Notes: generated from the sequence alone by a model not told the origin. Shown: positions 1-9,634, counted from the stretch's first letter. The stretch: 64,000 nucleotides of DNA from Bacillus sp. RO1 (GCF_012524115.1 NZ_JAAZWB010000049.1:1-64000); one strand, 5' to 3'. Made by a program: numbers and translations.

Positions 1-120
1 ATCTCCACAAATGGCTTCGCTTTCCTAGGGGCGGTGCTTGAGCCTCCTCGCTCCGCTGCGGGGTCTCAAGCTACCGCTATCTCCCTCAGGAGTCTTCGCC
101 TTTTGCTCCAATCAACAGCT
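1..120. repeat. Intergenic repeat, family A (cut by window edge)
   Basis: First visible copy of the dispersed element, truncated by the window start. It shows the family-A core in order: a CTTCGCTTTCC block, a GAGCCTCCTCG block, a GCGGGGTCTC block, a CTCCCTCAGGAGTC block, and the end that reads AGCTGTTGATTGGAGC on the opposite strand. Other copies lie at 263-392, 9796-9923, 13418-13548, 35565-35754, 39352-39538 and 54784-54912. Confidence 0.85.
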
Positions 121-159
121 GGTGCAATCCAAAAAATAAATGTATCTTTTAAACGAAAA

Positions 160-201
160 AAGACCCGAACTAATTTAAGATTTTAAATTAGTTCGGGTTT
201 T
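160..201. terminator. Bidirectional intrinsic terminator
   Basis: A perfect 16-bp stem (163-178 with 183-198) has a four-base GATT loop. It is preceded by an A run and followed by a T-rich stretch, so it could stop transcription in either direction. It lies between two repeat copies, and the gene it serves is probably to the left of the window. Confidence 0.8.
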
Positions 202-262
202 ATTTAGACTAAAACACTTTTGTCCCAGCCTCTCTTTTTTTGTTATGATTCTTGTCAAACAC

Positions 263-392
263 CGCTGTTGATTTCCGCAAACGGCTTCGCTATCCTAGGG
301 GCACTGGTGGAGCCTCCTCGTCTTCGCCTGCGGGGTCTCCACCTAGCGCGAACTCCCTCAGGAGTCTTTGCCTTTTGCTCCATTCAACAGCT
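263..392. repeat. Intergenic repeat, family A
   Basis: Full-length copy of about 130 bp. One end begins CGCTGTTGATTTCCGCAAA; the other, read on the opposite strand, is AGCTGTTGAATGGAGCAAA. Both ends share GCTGTTGA(T/A)T..GCAAA as terminal inverted repeats. It fills the space ahead of kynU. Confidence 0.85.
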
Positions 393-439
393 GTGAATCC
401 ATAGGAACTTCATTTTCTTTATAACCTAATTATTTTTCA

Positions 440-469
440 TTGTTCCACTTAACAGAATAATGAGATAAT
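440..469 (+). promoter_or_regulatory. Candidate sigma-A promoter for kynU
   Basis: TTGTTC (440-445) and GATAAT (464-469) are separated by 18 bp and lie just upstream of the kynU ribosome binding site AAAGGGGG (484-490). The hexamers are only moderate matches. Confidence 0.35.
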
Positions 470-497
470 GTAGTTGAGATGCAAAGGGGGATGACAG

Positions 498-1769
498 ATG
501 AGTATTACAATGGAAATGATTCATAGATGGGATGAAGAGGATTGTTTAAAGAAGTATCGTGAAGAATTTTACATAAAAGAAGGTTCTATTTATATGGATG
601 GGAATTCGCTTGGGCTTCTTTCAAAAAGGGCAGAATCAGCACTTCTGAGCCTCTTGGATTCATGGAAACATCACGGGATAGATGGTTGGACGAGCGGGGA
701 GGAGCCTTGGTTCTATTTTGCTGAAAAGCTAGGTGAATTGAGCGCGCCGCTTGTAGGTGCAAAAAAAGAAGAAGTGATGGTTACAGGTTCTACCACAAGT
801 AATTTACATCAATTGCTTGCAACTTTCTATCAGCCAAAAGGGAAGCGGACAAAAATTGTTGCAGATGAGTTAAACTTTCCTTCCGATATTTATGCGATTC
901 AAAGTATTTTAAAACTGAAAGGATTAAATCCAGAAGAGCACTTAATTAAAGTGAAGAGCAGGGATGGACATACCATATGTGAAGAGGATATCATCCGACA
1001 GCTTAATGAAGAAGTGGCCATTCTTATTTTGCCAACAGTTTTATATCGTAGTGGGCAGCTGTTTGATATACAGAAAATCACAAAAGCTGCTCATGAAAAG
1101 GGTGTTATTGTCGGTTGGGATGGATGCCATTCAGTTGGTGCCATTCCGCATGAATTTCACCTTTGGGATGTTGATTTTGCATATTGGTGCAATTATAAGT
1201 ATTTAAACTCCGGTCCAGGAGGAGTTGGGGCATTGTTTGTCCATGAACAACACTTTGATAAAACACCTGGGTTAACAGGCTGGTTTGGATCGGATAAGCA
1301 AAAGCAATTTGATATGGAGCATTCGTTTACACCTGCTGCTACAAGTGGTGCCTATCAAATCGGGACACCTCATATCTTCAGCATGGCTCCGTTGCTTGGA
1401 TCTTTAAAGATGTTTGAAGAAATTGGGATAATGAATATCAGGGACAAATCACTCCATCAAACTAGAGTGATGATGGAACTAATTGATCAAGAGCTTTCGG
1501 AATATGGATTCCATGTGACCAATCCAGTGGATGATGTTTGTCGTGGAGGACATGTTAGTCTAGAACATCCAGAAGCTGCACGCATATGTAAAGCATTGAA
1601 GGAGCTAGGAGTGGTGCCAGATTTCCGTAAGCCCAATATCATTCGACTTGCCCCAATCGCACTATACTCCACTTATAAAGATGTTTATCAGACAGTGCAG
1701 ATTCTGCGAACTATTATGGAAGAAAAACATTATGAAAAATACTCCAACGAAAGAGAAGTAGTTGCTTAA
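498..1769 (+). CDS. kynU: Kynureninase
   Basis: A 423-residue PLP enzyme of the kynureninase family. It cleaves L-kynurenine to anthranilate and L-alanine, the last step of the anthranilate branch of tryptophan breakdown. The motif [13 protein letters not shown] is present, with the PLP-binding lysine near residue 234, and WDGCHSVGA supplies the upstream cofactor region. Length is normal for the family. The start has the ribosome binding site AAAGGGGG seven bases ahead. kynB follows after 12 bp and its ribosome binding site overlaps the kynU stop codon, so the two are co-transcribed. No tryptophan 2,3-dioxygenase (kynA) is visible in the window. Confidence 0.95.
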   Translation: MSITMEMIHRWDEEDCLKKYREEFYIKEGSIYMDGNSLGLLSKRAESALLSLLDSWKHHGIDGWTSGEEPWFYFAEKLGELSAPLVGAKKEEVMVTGSTTSNLHQLLATFYQPKGKRTKIVADELNFPSDIYAIQSILKLKGLNPEEHLIKVKSRDGHTICEEDIIRQLNEEVAILILPTVLYRSGQLFDIQKITKAAHEKGVIVGWDGCHSVGAIPHEFHLWDVDFAYWCNYKYLNSGPGGVGALFVHEQHFDKTPGLTGWFGSDKQKQFDMEHSFTPAATSGAYQIGTPHIFSMAPLLGSLKMFEEIGIMNIRDKSLHQTRVMMELIDQELSEYGFHVTNPVDDVCRGGHVSLEHPEAARICKALKELGVVPDFRKPNIIRLAPIALYSTYKDVYQTVQILRTIMEEKHYEKYSNEREVVA

Positions 1770-1781
1770 GGAGGCAAGATT

Positions 1782-2411
1782 ATGAGAATGTATGACATAT
1801 CAAGGCCACTTAGTGAGGACACTCCAACATGGCCAGGTGATACTCCGTTTCACTATCATGTAAACTGGTCCAAGCAGCATACAGGATCGGTTAATGTGGG
1901 CAGTATAAAAATGAGTGTGCATACTGCAACCCATGTGGATGCACCATTTCATTTCGATGACAAGGGAAAGCGGATGGATGAATTGGACCCTTCTATCTTC
2001 AAAGGACCTGCCGTGGTTGTGGATGTGAGAGGGCATCATATAATAGAACGAAAGTATGTAGAAGAAGCTATTAACCAGCACCATGCAAAACGAATTCTTT
2101 TTAGAACGGATGCATGGAAGAGCGAAGGAGAGTTTCCGGAACAAATCCCAACACTTTCTTTAGAAGTGGTGGAAATGTTAAAGGAAATGGAAGTGCCTTT
2201 AATTGGTGTAGACCTTCCAAGTGTAGATGTGTTGGATAGTAAAGATCTACCCATCCATCATAGCTTGCATCAAGCCAACATTTGTATACTTGAAGGAATT
2301 GATTTACGTGAAATAAATGAAGGAGAGTACGAGTTGATTGCCCTGCCATTGAAAATAAAGGGTGCTGATGGAAGCCCGGTGAGAGCGGTACTCATAGAAA
2401 ATATGTGGTAG
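1782..2411 (+). CDS. kynB: Kynurenine formamidase (cyclase family)
   Basis: A 209-residue metal-dependent hydrolase of the cyclase/KynB family, which hydrolyses N-formyl-L-kynurenine to kynurenine and formate. The family signature HTATHVDAPFH begins at residue 47 and supplies metal-binding histidine and aspartate residues. The N-terminus (YDISRPLSEDTPTWPGD) is typical. The start ATG follows AAGGAGG, which overlaps the end of kynU. With kynU it forms two steps of the tryptophan-to-anthranilate route. The first enzyme must lie elsewhere or be absent. Confidence 0.93.
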   Translation: MRMYDISRPLSEDTPTWPGDTPFHYHVNWSKQHTGSVNVGSIKMSVHTATHVDAPFHFDDKGKRMDELDPSIFKGPAVVVDVRGHHIIERKYVEEAINQHHAKRILFRTDAWKSEGEFPEQIPTLSLEVVEMLKEMEVPLIGVDLPSVDVLDSKDLPIHHSLHQANICILEGIDLREINEGEYELIALPLKIKGADGSPVRAVLIENMW

Positions 2412-2475
2412 AAATTTGCTTTCCCTTCTTTGTTTTCATAAAATAGACAGTAATCTATTATGGTGAGGTACAAGG

Positions 2476-3198
2476 ATGAAAAAATGGCTAAAAATCAGTT
2501 TAGTTACCTTAGGAATTATTTTCGGTGTAGTAGCTGTAGCATGTCTATTTCTAGTTGCAACACCTTATAAATTAGTAAATGAAGAGAGCTTGGATTCGAC
2601 AAAAGAGGTCACAGTAAAAGAAAACAGGAGTTGGATATCTTTCTTTCCAACCGAAGAAAATGATGAAGCTGGCATCATCTTCTATCCTGGAGGAAGAGTA
2701 GAAGCTGCTGCTTATGCTCCATTGGCTAGGATGGTGGCGGAGCAAGGGGTTCCTTTTATTATAGCAAAAATGCCTTTGCACCTTGCTGTATTCAATTCAG
2801 ATAAAGCGGATAAGATCATTGACGAGTATGATGATCGGGAGTGGGTGATGGCTGGTCATTCCCTCGGCGGTGCAATGGCCGCAAGATATGTGGCCAACAA
2901 TCCAGATAAGGTTACAGGTTTGATCTTAATGGCGGCATATCCTCCAGAAGATGACGATTTATCGTCATTTAAGGGGGAAGTACTCACATTCGAAGCCCAA
3001 CTTGATGGTGTTATTGATGAGAAAAGGTTAACAGCGGCCGATTCCCTTCTACCATCACAGACTTATACGCTTATTATCCAAGGTGGCAATCATTCTCAGT
3101 TTGGAGATTATGGCCTACAAAAAGGGGATAATGAGGCAAGCATCTCAAAAGAAGAACAATGGAAACGAATCGTACAAGGAATCGTGAGGAGCTTTTAA
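2476..3198 (+). CDS. Membrane-anchored alpha/beta hydrolase
   Basis: A 240-residue alpha/beta-fold hydrolase. Residues 5-30 form one hydrophobic segment, a signal anchor that would place the catalytic domain outside the membrane. The nucleophile elbow is GHSLGG with Ser129. Likely acid and base residues lie in QLDGVID (about 175-181) and GGNHSQFGDYG (His206). The substrate cannot be read from sequence; lipid or ester hydrolysis is only an inference. It sits 64 bp after kynB with its own spacing, so a link to kynurenine metabolism is not implied. It ends inside a terminator shared with the convergent germination operon. Confidence 0.8.
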   Translation: MKKWLKISLVTLGIIFGVVAVACLFLVATPYKLVNEESLDSTKEVTVKENRSWISFFPTEENDEAGIIFYPGGRVEAAAYAPLARMVAEQGVPFIIAKMPLHLAVFNSDKADKIIDEYDDREWVMAGHSLGGAMAARYVANNPDKVTGLILMAAYPPEDDDLSSFKGEVLTFEAQLDGVIDEKRLTAADSLLPSQTYTLIIQGGNHSQFGDYGLQKGDNEASISKEEQWKRIVQGIVRSF

Positions 3199-3212
3199 GG
3201 CTCCTCTTTTTT
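3186..3212 (+). terminator. Terminator after alpha/beta hydrolase
   Basis: GAGGAGC (3186-3192) pairs with GCTCCTC (3200-3206) and is followed by six T. It overlaps the last codons of the hydrolase gene. Confidence 0.8.
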
Positions 3213-3217
3213 ATGCT

Positions 3218-4354
3218 CTAATTAATAATTCCCGTTCCTGTAATTTCCACTGTCACATTCGGTACGATCTCAATGGTGGGATACACTTCCCTCCATTTAA
3301 TATCGTTCCAGATTTTATTATGATGAACCTTAATATGTTCTCCGATTCTTAATACATCACTTTTGGCATCTTGAATGATGTTAATCACTTCTTCGGACTG
3401 TGCCGTTAAATGCTGCGTTGCTTTTTCTTCGAGCTCCTTTACCTTTTCTTTATCCACCAAATGATTTTTTGGATACTCGGCAATAGCACCAGTTACTTTT
3501 AAATCTATTGTTACTTTAATAGCAGATGGAGAATGGACGCTTGTTTTTATATGACTTTTGGCTTTCGAGATACTTAATGTCATGTAACGATTTTGTAGAT
3601 TTTCCTCTTCTGGATGAACAAGCATATTCACTTGTGCCACTTTGGCTTTTTCATTAGCAAGCAGTAGTAAGATTGTAGATTGTTTGTCGTCAAGAGTTAT
3701 GCCGGTATAGGATCTATCGCTTATCAACCCCATACCAATTACTTCAATATCATTCATCTCAATTTTTTTTATTACAGGAAGGGAAAAGTCTGCGCTAGGA
3801 TTAAACATCGTGGGACAGACAGTCTGAACGGTTTCATTATGAATAATGGTATTTTTCTCTGAATTCACCAAAAGATCCGAAATAGCTTCCGTTAAAAGGG
3901 TTTCTTTAATAGATTTCATATGGAGGATATCTTCTGCTTTTCCTTCCACTATGGCGAGCTTTGCACCGAGAGGAGCCTTTGGGTCACGATATAAAATATC
4001 AAGTATGGAATAGATATCCTTTTTTGCGAGTTCTTCCCCCATTAAATACACCCTCATTTTACTTGGTGAAAATTCTCCAGGTATTCGCTTATCCAGGCTT
4101 AATCGCGTATCTCTTAAAGTAATTCCCTGCCCCTCCACCACTGCAACCGTAGCTTGTCCAGGTTGTCCACCGACGCTTAATTTTTCTGTTTCTCGAATAG
4201 CAATATGAGAAACGATTTCATCACTTTCTCCCAGATCGAATGCAACGGTAAACACTAATTTCAAATCTTTTAAAAGCCGCTGATCCCAGCAGCCTGTCAT
4301 AAGAAACATCGCCAATATCAAGCAAACCATAATGTGAAGCTTACGACGACTCAT
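3218..4354 (-). CDS. Spore germination receptor C subunit, Ger(x)C lipoprotein
   Basis: A 378-residue lipoprotein of the Ger(x)C family, the C subunit of a GerA-type nutrient receptor in the spore inner membrane. The N-terminus is a signal peptide ending in the lipobox MTGC (Cys22 lipidated), followed by the family sequence WDQRLLKDL. It is the last gene of the minus-strand A-B-C operon and overlaps the B gene by 14 bp, a sign of translational coupling. Which germinant it senses cannot be told. GerA-type operons are normally made in the forespore under sigma-G. Confidence 0.92.
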   Translation of the reverse strand: MSRRKLHIMVCLILAMFLMTGCWDQRLLKDLKLVFTVAFDLGESDEIVSHIAIRETEKLSVGGQPGQATVAVVEGQGITLRDTRLSLDKRIPGEFSPSKMRVYLMGEELAKKDIYSILDILYRDPKAPLGAKLAIVEGKAEDILHMKSIKETLLTEAISDLLVNSEKNTIIHNETVQTVCPTMFNPSADFSLPVIKKIEMNDIEVIGMGLISDRSYTGITLDDKQSTILLLLANEKAKVAQVNMLVHPEEENLQNRYMTLSISKAKSHIKTSVHSPSAIKVTIDLKVTGAIAEYPKNHLVDKEKVKELEEKATQHLTAQSEEVINIIQDAKSDVLRIGEHIKVHHNKIWNDIKWREVYPTIEIVPNVTVEITGTGIIN

Positions 4355-5447
4355 AGGTTTTCCTCCTGTTCGTTTTCTTTTTCAATAAGGCGATCAGCAA
4401 GAAAAGAAAGGGTAATATAAAGGCAAAAACGAAAATAATATATTGAAAAACTTTATTTATATCCTCAATAATAAATTTGTTTTGTAGAAAGAAGCCTGAT
4501 ATGAATATTGGTAAGACAATAATAGGTACAAAAGGTGCATGGGATTGTGTATGAAATAATTCCTTTAAGCCTTTGCTTGCTTGATATAAGTAAATAATGA
4601 AAGAGTTTGTCATGGGAATTACCCATATGGACAAGAATATAAGGTCAAGCCTTTCAATTACTTCAAAGGATATAGCCTTTAACATATACAAGACAGGCTC
4701 TGGAACTAGTGTGATTTCTTCTGGGCTGAAGATAATTAAACTTGTAAACACAAGAAAACCATAAATGAGCACAGTTGTTATATTGGCAAAAGTGAGCGTT
4801 TTTGCTGTCTTTTGTTTGTTTTTTATCATAGGGTAAATCAATAGGATGAGTTCAAAGCCTGTCAAAGCAATTAATACATCCTTGATTGCCAGAATAATAT
4901 TTTTTATTCCACTCTGACCCACAGGTAAAATGTATGCTATATTTGCATCCCGATAAACTGTTGCAATAAGGAGGATGAAAAACACAATGACGCCTGTAGT
5001 TAATCCGAAAAATCTTGCGATGATTAAAATATTGTCCGTCGCTAAATAAACAGCAATGATAATAATCAGTAAATAAAGTACCCAAAATGGCGTCAGGGGA
5101 AGTATCCATTTGTTGATTAGTCCGGTTTGTAAAACAGCTACAAGGCCAGCGACGGCTGTAAAATAAAAGATATAGGAAACGATGAGAAAACTTCCGAATA
5201 TCCTGCCAAAGAGATGACGTAAAATCTGAAAGAAATTTTTTTCGGGAAAACATCTGGAAAGGGTTAAAGAAATCATCATCCAAAGTTGAATCACAAAACC
5301 CGCCAAAAGTGTGGATATCCATCCATCCCCTTTAGCGGTACTATGTACAGCGAATGGTAAGGAAAGGATACCAACGCCTATTTGGGCCTGAATAATAAGG
5401 AAAAACAACTGCCCTTGACTGATGTTTACTTTACTGCCCTTTTGCAT
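4341..5447 (-). CDS. Spore germination receptor B subunit (GerB-type permease)
   Basis: A 368-residue integral membrane protein with about ten hydrophobic helices, of the spore germination (GerAB/YkvI-like APC) family. The start of helix 1 carries the usual QAQIGVGILSLPF motif. In GerA receptors the B subunit forms the germinant-binding membrane domain. It lies 14 bp after the A gene and overlaps the C gene, as in other gerA-type operons. Length is normal and no frame break is visible. Confidence 0.93.
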   Translation of the reverse strand: MQKGSKVNISQGQLFFLIIQAQIGVGILSLPFAVHSTAKGDGWISTLLAGFVIQLWMMISLTLSRCFPEKNFFQILRHLFGRIFGSFLIVSYIFYFTAVAGLVAVLQTGLINKWILPLTPFWVLYLLIIIIAVYLATDNILIIARFFGLTTGVIVFFILLIATVYRDANIAYILPVGQSGIKNIILAIKDVLIALTGFELILLIYPMIKNKQKTAKTLTFANITTVLIYGFLVFTSLIIFSPEEITLVPEPVLYMLKAISFEVIERLDLIFLSIWVIPMTNSFIIYLYQASKGLKELFHTQSHAPFVPIIVLPIFISGFFLQNKFIIEDINKVFQYIIFVFAFILPFLFLLIALLKKKTNRRKTYESS

Positions 5448-5461
5448 AGAAAAACTCCTTA

Positions 5462-6922
5462 TTATACCTTCTTATTTTTCTTTTGTGGCATCGTATCACT
5501 AGGTCTCTTTTTAAAAAGGGGCAATGGGACTCTGACTAAAGTGTCTTTCATCTCTGTCCATCTTAATGTGGAAAATGGTGCGAAATAAGGTGTCCCAAAG
5601 GACTCGAGTTTACATAAGTGGATAAGTAGAAACATAAAAAAGAAGCTCATTCCAATTAAGCCGAACATAGCTGCCATGAGCATAAACGGGAAGCCTAACA
5701 ATCTTATGGAGGAGCCCATCTCTGTAATCGGTACAATAAAAGAAGAAATTGCTGTAATGGCAACCACGATAATCATTGTATTAGATACAAGGTTGGCCTC
5801 TACCACTGCAGTCCCGATAACCAATCCCCCTACAACCCCGATCGTTTGCGCGATTCTGCTCGGCAGCCTAATAGAAGCTTCTCTCAAAATCTCTAAAGTA
5901 ATCTGCATGCCTAAAGCCTCAATCAGAGGAGGATACGGTACGTTCTCTAAGGAGGATTTAATAGAGAACACAATTTCTGTCGGTAAAACTTCAAAATGAA
6001 ACGACACGATGGCTATATATAATGCAGGAAGAGCAATAGAAATCAGGAATCCCATTATCCTTAAAAAACGAATAAAAGAACCAAAATACCACCTGCTGTT
6101 GTAATCATCAGGTGATTGATAAAAAGTGAAGAAGGTGGTTGGAGCTATTAAGGCACCAGGGCTGCTTTCGGACATGATGGCAATTCTTCCATCCATTAAA
6201 TTGGCAACAGTACGGTCTGGCCTTTCGGTGCTGAGCATGGTAGGGAAAATGGAAGAGTTTTCGCTTACAAATTCTTCGATATATCCTGGTGCCAACACAA
6301 AATCAATATTTATTTCTGATAATTTTTGCTCAATAAGGGATACCGTTTTTTTATTTGCTATATGATCAAGGTAGATTAATCCAACCTTTGTATGAGAATC
6401 ATTGCCAATGGAAAAGTACTTTACCTTAAGGTTTGGATTTTGTATACGTTTCCTAATTAAAGAAATATTGGTAGAAAGAGATTCAACAAACCCATCATGT
6501 GCACCGCGTATAATTCCTTCTGTCTCAGGTTCTTTTATATCTCGATTGTTGGAAAAGGGCACTTCAAAAATATAAGCAAGGTCTGAATTTTTGCTAAGAA
6601 CTATACAGCCTCCTTCAAGTAAGTACTGTGTAATTTCTTTCATACTATTTGTTTCTTTAACTAATGAGAGAGGTTGTTTTAAGTCGTTATAACTGATTTT
6701 ATTACTCTTAAGTGGTTCTATAATTCTTTCTTGAACAAGCTTTTTGTCAATTATGGTTTCTATATAAACTAAATAGGCTTCCTCATCTTGTAGGTGGAGA
6801 TATTCCATGATGAAATCCTCTGAATGAACAAACCTTTCTCTTAAGTGAAGAAGGTTTTCTTCGAGTTTTGTCGTCAATATGAGCGGATCATTATTCGTCA
6901 TGGTCTTCTTCACCACCTTCAA
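5462..6922 (-). CDS. Spore germination receptor A subunit (GerA family)
   Basis: A 486-residue GerA-family protein and first gene of the germination receptor operon. Residues 1-270 form the soluble N-terminal part, including the typical EGIIRGAHDGFVESL segment. The second half is hydrophobic, with membrane segments from about residue 285 to 450 and the PPLIEALGMQ stretch between them. Recent work on GerA receptors treats the A subunits as forming an ion channel in the spore membrane. A possible sigma-G promoter lies upstream at 6950-6978. The three genes are complete, so the receptor is probably functional. Confidence 0.94.
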   Translation of the reverse strand: MKVVKKTMTNNDPLILTTKLEENLLHLRERFVHSEDFIMEYLHLQDEEAYLVYIETIIDKKLVQERIIEPLKSNKISYNDLKQPLSLVKETNSMKEITQYLLEGGCIVLSKNSDLAYIFEVPFSNNRDIKEPETEGIIRGAHDGFVESLSTNISLIRKRIQNPNLKVKYFSIGNDSHTKVGLIYLDHIANKKTVSLIEQKLSEINIDFVLAPGYIEEFVSENSSIFPTMLSTERPDRTVANLMDGRIAIMSESSPGALIAPTTFFTFYQSPDDYNSRWYFGSFIRFLRIMGFLISIALPALYIAIVSFHFEVLPTEIVFSIKSSLENVPYPPLIEALGMQITLEILREASIRLPSRIAQTIGVVGGLVIGTAVVEANLVSNTMIIVVAITAISSFIVPITEMGSSIRLLGFPFMLMAAMFGLIGMSFFFMFLLIHLCKLESFGTPYFAPFSTLRWTEMKDTLVRVPLPLFKKRPSDTMPQKKNKKV

Positions 6923-6949
6923 AGCAAAATCTTTCCACTTACTTTATTT

Positions 6950-6978
6950 TCCTATGACAAGGTGGTAATTATGCATAG
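6950..6978 (-). promoter_or_regulatory. Possible sigma-G promoter of the ger operon
   Basis: On the minus strand CTATG (6974-6978) and CATAGGA (6950-6956) are 17 bp apart. They match the sigma-G pattern GHATR-N17/18-CATWHTA at four of five and five of seven positions. This is a weak match; the gene content makes sigma-G control expected. Confidence 0.3.
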
Positions 6979-7032
6979 TAGAAGAAGTTCTTTTGTTATA
7001 CTTAAAGAAAATGAGATCTCAGGGGTTATTTG

Positions 7033-9321
7033 ATGAAGAAATTGTCCGTATCAGTTAGAAAACTTGTTGAATTCGTTATGATGGGTGGAAGCATTGACAC
7101 AAGATTTGCAGGCTCCAATGTTATGCAAGAGGGCACGCGGACCCACCAAAGACTGCAAGCTGAGAGAGGAGATAATTATGAAAAGGAAGTTTATCTTTCC
7201 ATTGAAATGCAAATAGAAGAATATGAACTGCATGTAGAAGGAAGATGTGATGGTATCTATCGCAATGAAAACCAAGTCATAATAGAGGAAATTAAAACAA
7301 CTGCAAGGGATTTGAACACTGTAACAGAAGAAGATTTTAAAGCATATTGGGCTCAGCTGAAAATGTATGCGTATATATATTGCTTAAAAAATGAACTAGA
7401 TAAAATAACAGTCCACATGGTATATGCCAAAAGGGAAAACAAGGACGAAAAGACTTTTGAAAAACAGTTTGAGATGAAGGAACTACAAGTATTTGTCGAG
7501 GAACTAACAAAAGAGTACCTTAGCTTTCATAAACAATTATGGAAATTTAGACAAGCTAGAACGGAGAGTATTTCAACACTTACGTTTCCGTATGAATCCT
7601 ATCGAAGGGGACAAAGAAATCTGGCAAAAGCAGTTTATAAAACCATTCGGGAAGAAAAAAGGTTGTTTGCAAAAGCTGCTACTGGAATCGGGAAAACTAT
7701 TGCCACCATTTTTCCGGCGGTTATCTCCTTGCAGGAGGGGAAGCAAGAAAAAATAATGTATCTTACTGCCAAAACAGTCACAAAAATGGTGGCAGAAGAG
7801 GCATTTAGGCTACTTATTGAAAATGGATTGGACATGAAAATTGTCACAATCACTGCGAAAGAAAAAATTTGCTTTCAAGAAGAAACCATTTGCCAAAAAG
7901 AATTTTGTCCTTTTGCAGATGGTTATTATGACCGTCTGAAGGAGGGTATTAAAGATATTCTAGAGAATGAGCGTTTGATGGATAGGAGAACAATTGAGAT
8001 ATATGCAAGAAAGCATCAGCTCTGTCCATTTGAGTTTTCGCTTGACCTTGCGATGTTTGCTGATGTGGTAATTTGTGATTATAATTACTTTTTTGATCCT
8101 AAGGTGCGGCTGCAACGGTGGGGAGATTTCCATAAGGAGACGATCCTGTTAATTGACGAGGCACATAATCTAGTGGACAGATCACGTGAGATGCTCTCCG
8201 CTTCTTTGTCAAAATCAGTTTTTTTACAAGCCGCAAGGCAAGTAAAGGGGACAGATGAAGAATTGTATATGAAGATCAAAGCAGTCAATGACTCTTTGCT
8301 GAAGTGGAAAAAGCAAATCCTCGTCACCAACGAGTTTGTATTTGATGATAAGCCTTCATTATTAATTGAAATATTGGTTGCAGCATTGGAAGCTTGTGAA
8401 CAATGGTTGATTCGAAATCCTTCTGGGATGGCTCATCAAGAAATATTGGAAGCCTACTTTGAAGGTCTGGATTTCCTAAGAATAACAAAAGTCTATAACG
8501 AGCGATATAAAACCATTGTGACGATTTATAAGAGTGAAGTGTTGGTCAAGCTTGCTTGTATGGACTCTTCGGCCGCTATCAAAGAGTCTACAAGTAAGGC
8601 AGTTGCAACGGTATTCTTCTCAGCTACCCTTCATCCGCTTGGTTACTTTCAAACCGTTTTGGGCGGGGAGGATCAGGATTATCATCTAATTGTTGATTCA
8701 CCTTTTCTCCCTGAACAAATGAAGATTTATGCCAAAAACATTTCAACCAAATACCAAGATAGAGAAAAATCCATCTTACCTATTGCGGAGACGATCAGGG
8801 AAGTGTTCCATCCAGAAAAAGGAAACTATCTCATCTTCTTTCCTTCGTATGAATATTTATCTTTGGTATTTGAAGCATATGAGAAGCTCGCGTTGGAAGA
8901 TTCCATTGAAACACTGGTGCAACAGCCTGTCATGACAGAAAAGGAAAGAGAAATGTTTCTAGAGTGCTTCAACCCTGCAAGGGAAGGAACCTTTATAGCG
9001 TTTGCGGTGCTGGGAGGGATTTTTTCTGAAGGAATCGACCTAAAAGGGGACCGGTTAAAGGGTGTTGGAATTGTGGGTGTGGGTTTACCCAGAATTTCTC
9101 TTGAAAGGAATGTCATGAAGGAGCATTTTCAAAAACAAGGTCAGAACGGTTTTGATTTTGCCTATGTTTATCCTGGTATGAATAAGGTGCAGCAAGCAGG
9201 GGGAAGGTTGATTCGAAGTGAAGAAGACACTGGATTCATTCTGCTTATAGATGATCGTTACTTCCACTCAAAATATAGGAGTCTTCTTCCGCCAGAGTGG
9301 CAAAATTTCATTCGGAAATAA
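7033..9321 (+). CDS. PD-(D/E)XK nuclease-XPD/DinG-type helicase fusion
   Basis: A 762-residue protein in two parts. Residues about 60-120 contain EGRCDGIY followed by a short strand with EEIKTT, the pattern of a RecB/Cas4-type PD-(D/E)XK nuclease. The rest is a superfamily 2 iron-sulfur helicase like DinG/XPD. Walker A ATGIGKT is at about 217-223, cysteines 280, 287, 292 and about 331 are spaced for a 4Fe-4S cluster, the DEAH box is near 375, and motif VI is QQAGGRLIRS near the C-terminus. It probably acts on DNA repair or replication intermediates; the substrate is unknown. The ATG at 7033 is preferred over the TTG at 7030 because AGGGG at 7021-7025 is then better spaced. It is divergent from the ger operon. 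Confidence 0.85.
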   Translation: MKKLSVSVRKLVEFVMMGGSIDTRFAGSNVMQEGTRTHQRLQAERGDNYEKEVYLSIEMQIEEYELHVEGRCDGIYRNENQVIIEEIKTTARDLNTVTEEDFKAYWAQLKMYAYIYCLKNELDKITVHMVYAKRENKDEKTFEKQFEMKELQVFVEELTKEYLSFHKQLWKFRQARTESISTLTFPYESYRRGQRNLAKAVYKTIREEKRLFAKAATGIGKTIATIFPAVISLQEGKQEKIMYLTAKTVTKMVAEEAFRLLIENGLDMKIVTITAKEKICFQEETICQKEFCPFADGYYDRLKEGIKDILENERLMDRRTIEIYARKHQLCPFEFSLDLAMFADVVICDYNYFFDPKVRLQRWGDFHKETILLIDEAHNLVDRSREMLSASLSKSVFLQAARQVKGTDEELYMKIKAVNDSLLKWKKQILVTNEFVFDDKPSLLIEILVAALEACEQWLIRNPSGMAHQEILEAYFEGLDFLRITKVYNERYKTIVTIYKSEVLVKLACMDSSAAIKESTSKAVATVFFSATLHPLGYFQTVLGGEDQDYHLIVDSPFLPEQMKIYAKNISTKYQDREKSILPIAETIREVFHPEKGNYLIFFPSYEYLSLVFEAYEKLALEDSIETLVQQPVMTEKEREMFLECFNPAREGTFIAFAVLGGIFSEGIDLKGDRLKGVGIVGVGLPRISLERNVMKEHFQKQGQNGFDFAYVYPGMNKVQQAGGRLIRSEEDTGFILLIDDRYFHSKYRSLLPPEWQNFIRK

Positions 9322-9442
9322 AATTTAAGAATAATTTACAATAGCTTTATCCTGTATCAATATTTTTTGGGTATATTCTAAGTAATTAGGATCGTAGACC
9401 GAAACCTTACCTTTTTAAATGTAGCCTATGAAAGGGAAGTGA

Positions 9443-9634
9443 ATGATAATGAGCAGGAAACTCCAACAGGCGTTAGAGCAGCAACGTGAGTATTATATAA
9501 ATAAACTTCTGTTAATCGGGGTGTATGACTCGCTGGTGTTGGATGGGATGACAACGTCTGAGTTGAAGACGGAGTACAATTATTTCTTTTATGATGTACC
9601 TAGTAAGAAAGTCAGTCCAATAAAGAAGGCATAA
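9443..9634 (+). CDS. fbpA: Fur-regulated basic protein A-like small protein
   Basis: A 63-residue protein resembling the Fur-regulated basic protein A family. It has an N-terminal helix LQQALEQQREYYINKLLLIGVYD and the continuation LDGMTTSELKTEYNYFF. In B. subtilis FbpA is a small adaptor made under iron limitation that assists the FsrA iron-sparing RNA; family membership is from recognition, not a search. Two in-frame start codons (9443, 9449) follow AAAGGGA. No convincing Fur box was found upstream, so iron control is unproven here. The stop codon lies inside the terminator stem. Confidence 0.7.
   Translation: MIMSRKLQQALEQQREYYINKLLLIGVYDSLVLDGMTTSELKTEYNYFFYDVPSKKVSPIKKA

Noticed and set aside
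9322-9442. Fur box ahead of the fbpA-like gene
   Set aside because: Only a partial match around 9326-9341; not convincing against the 19-bp consensus.
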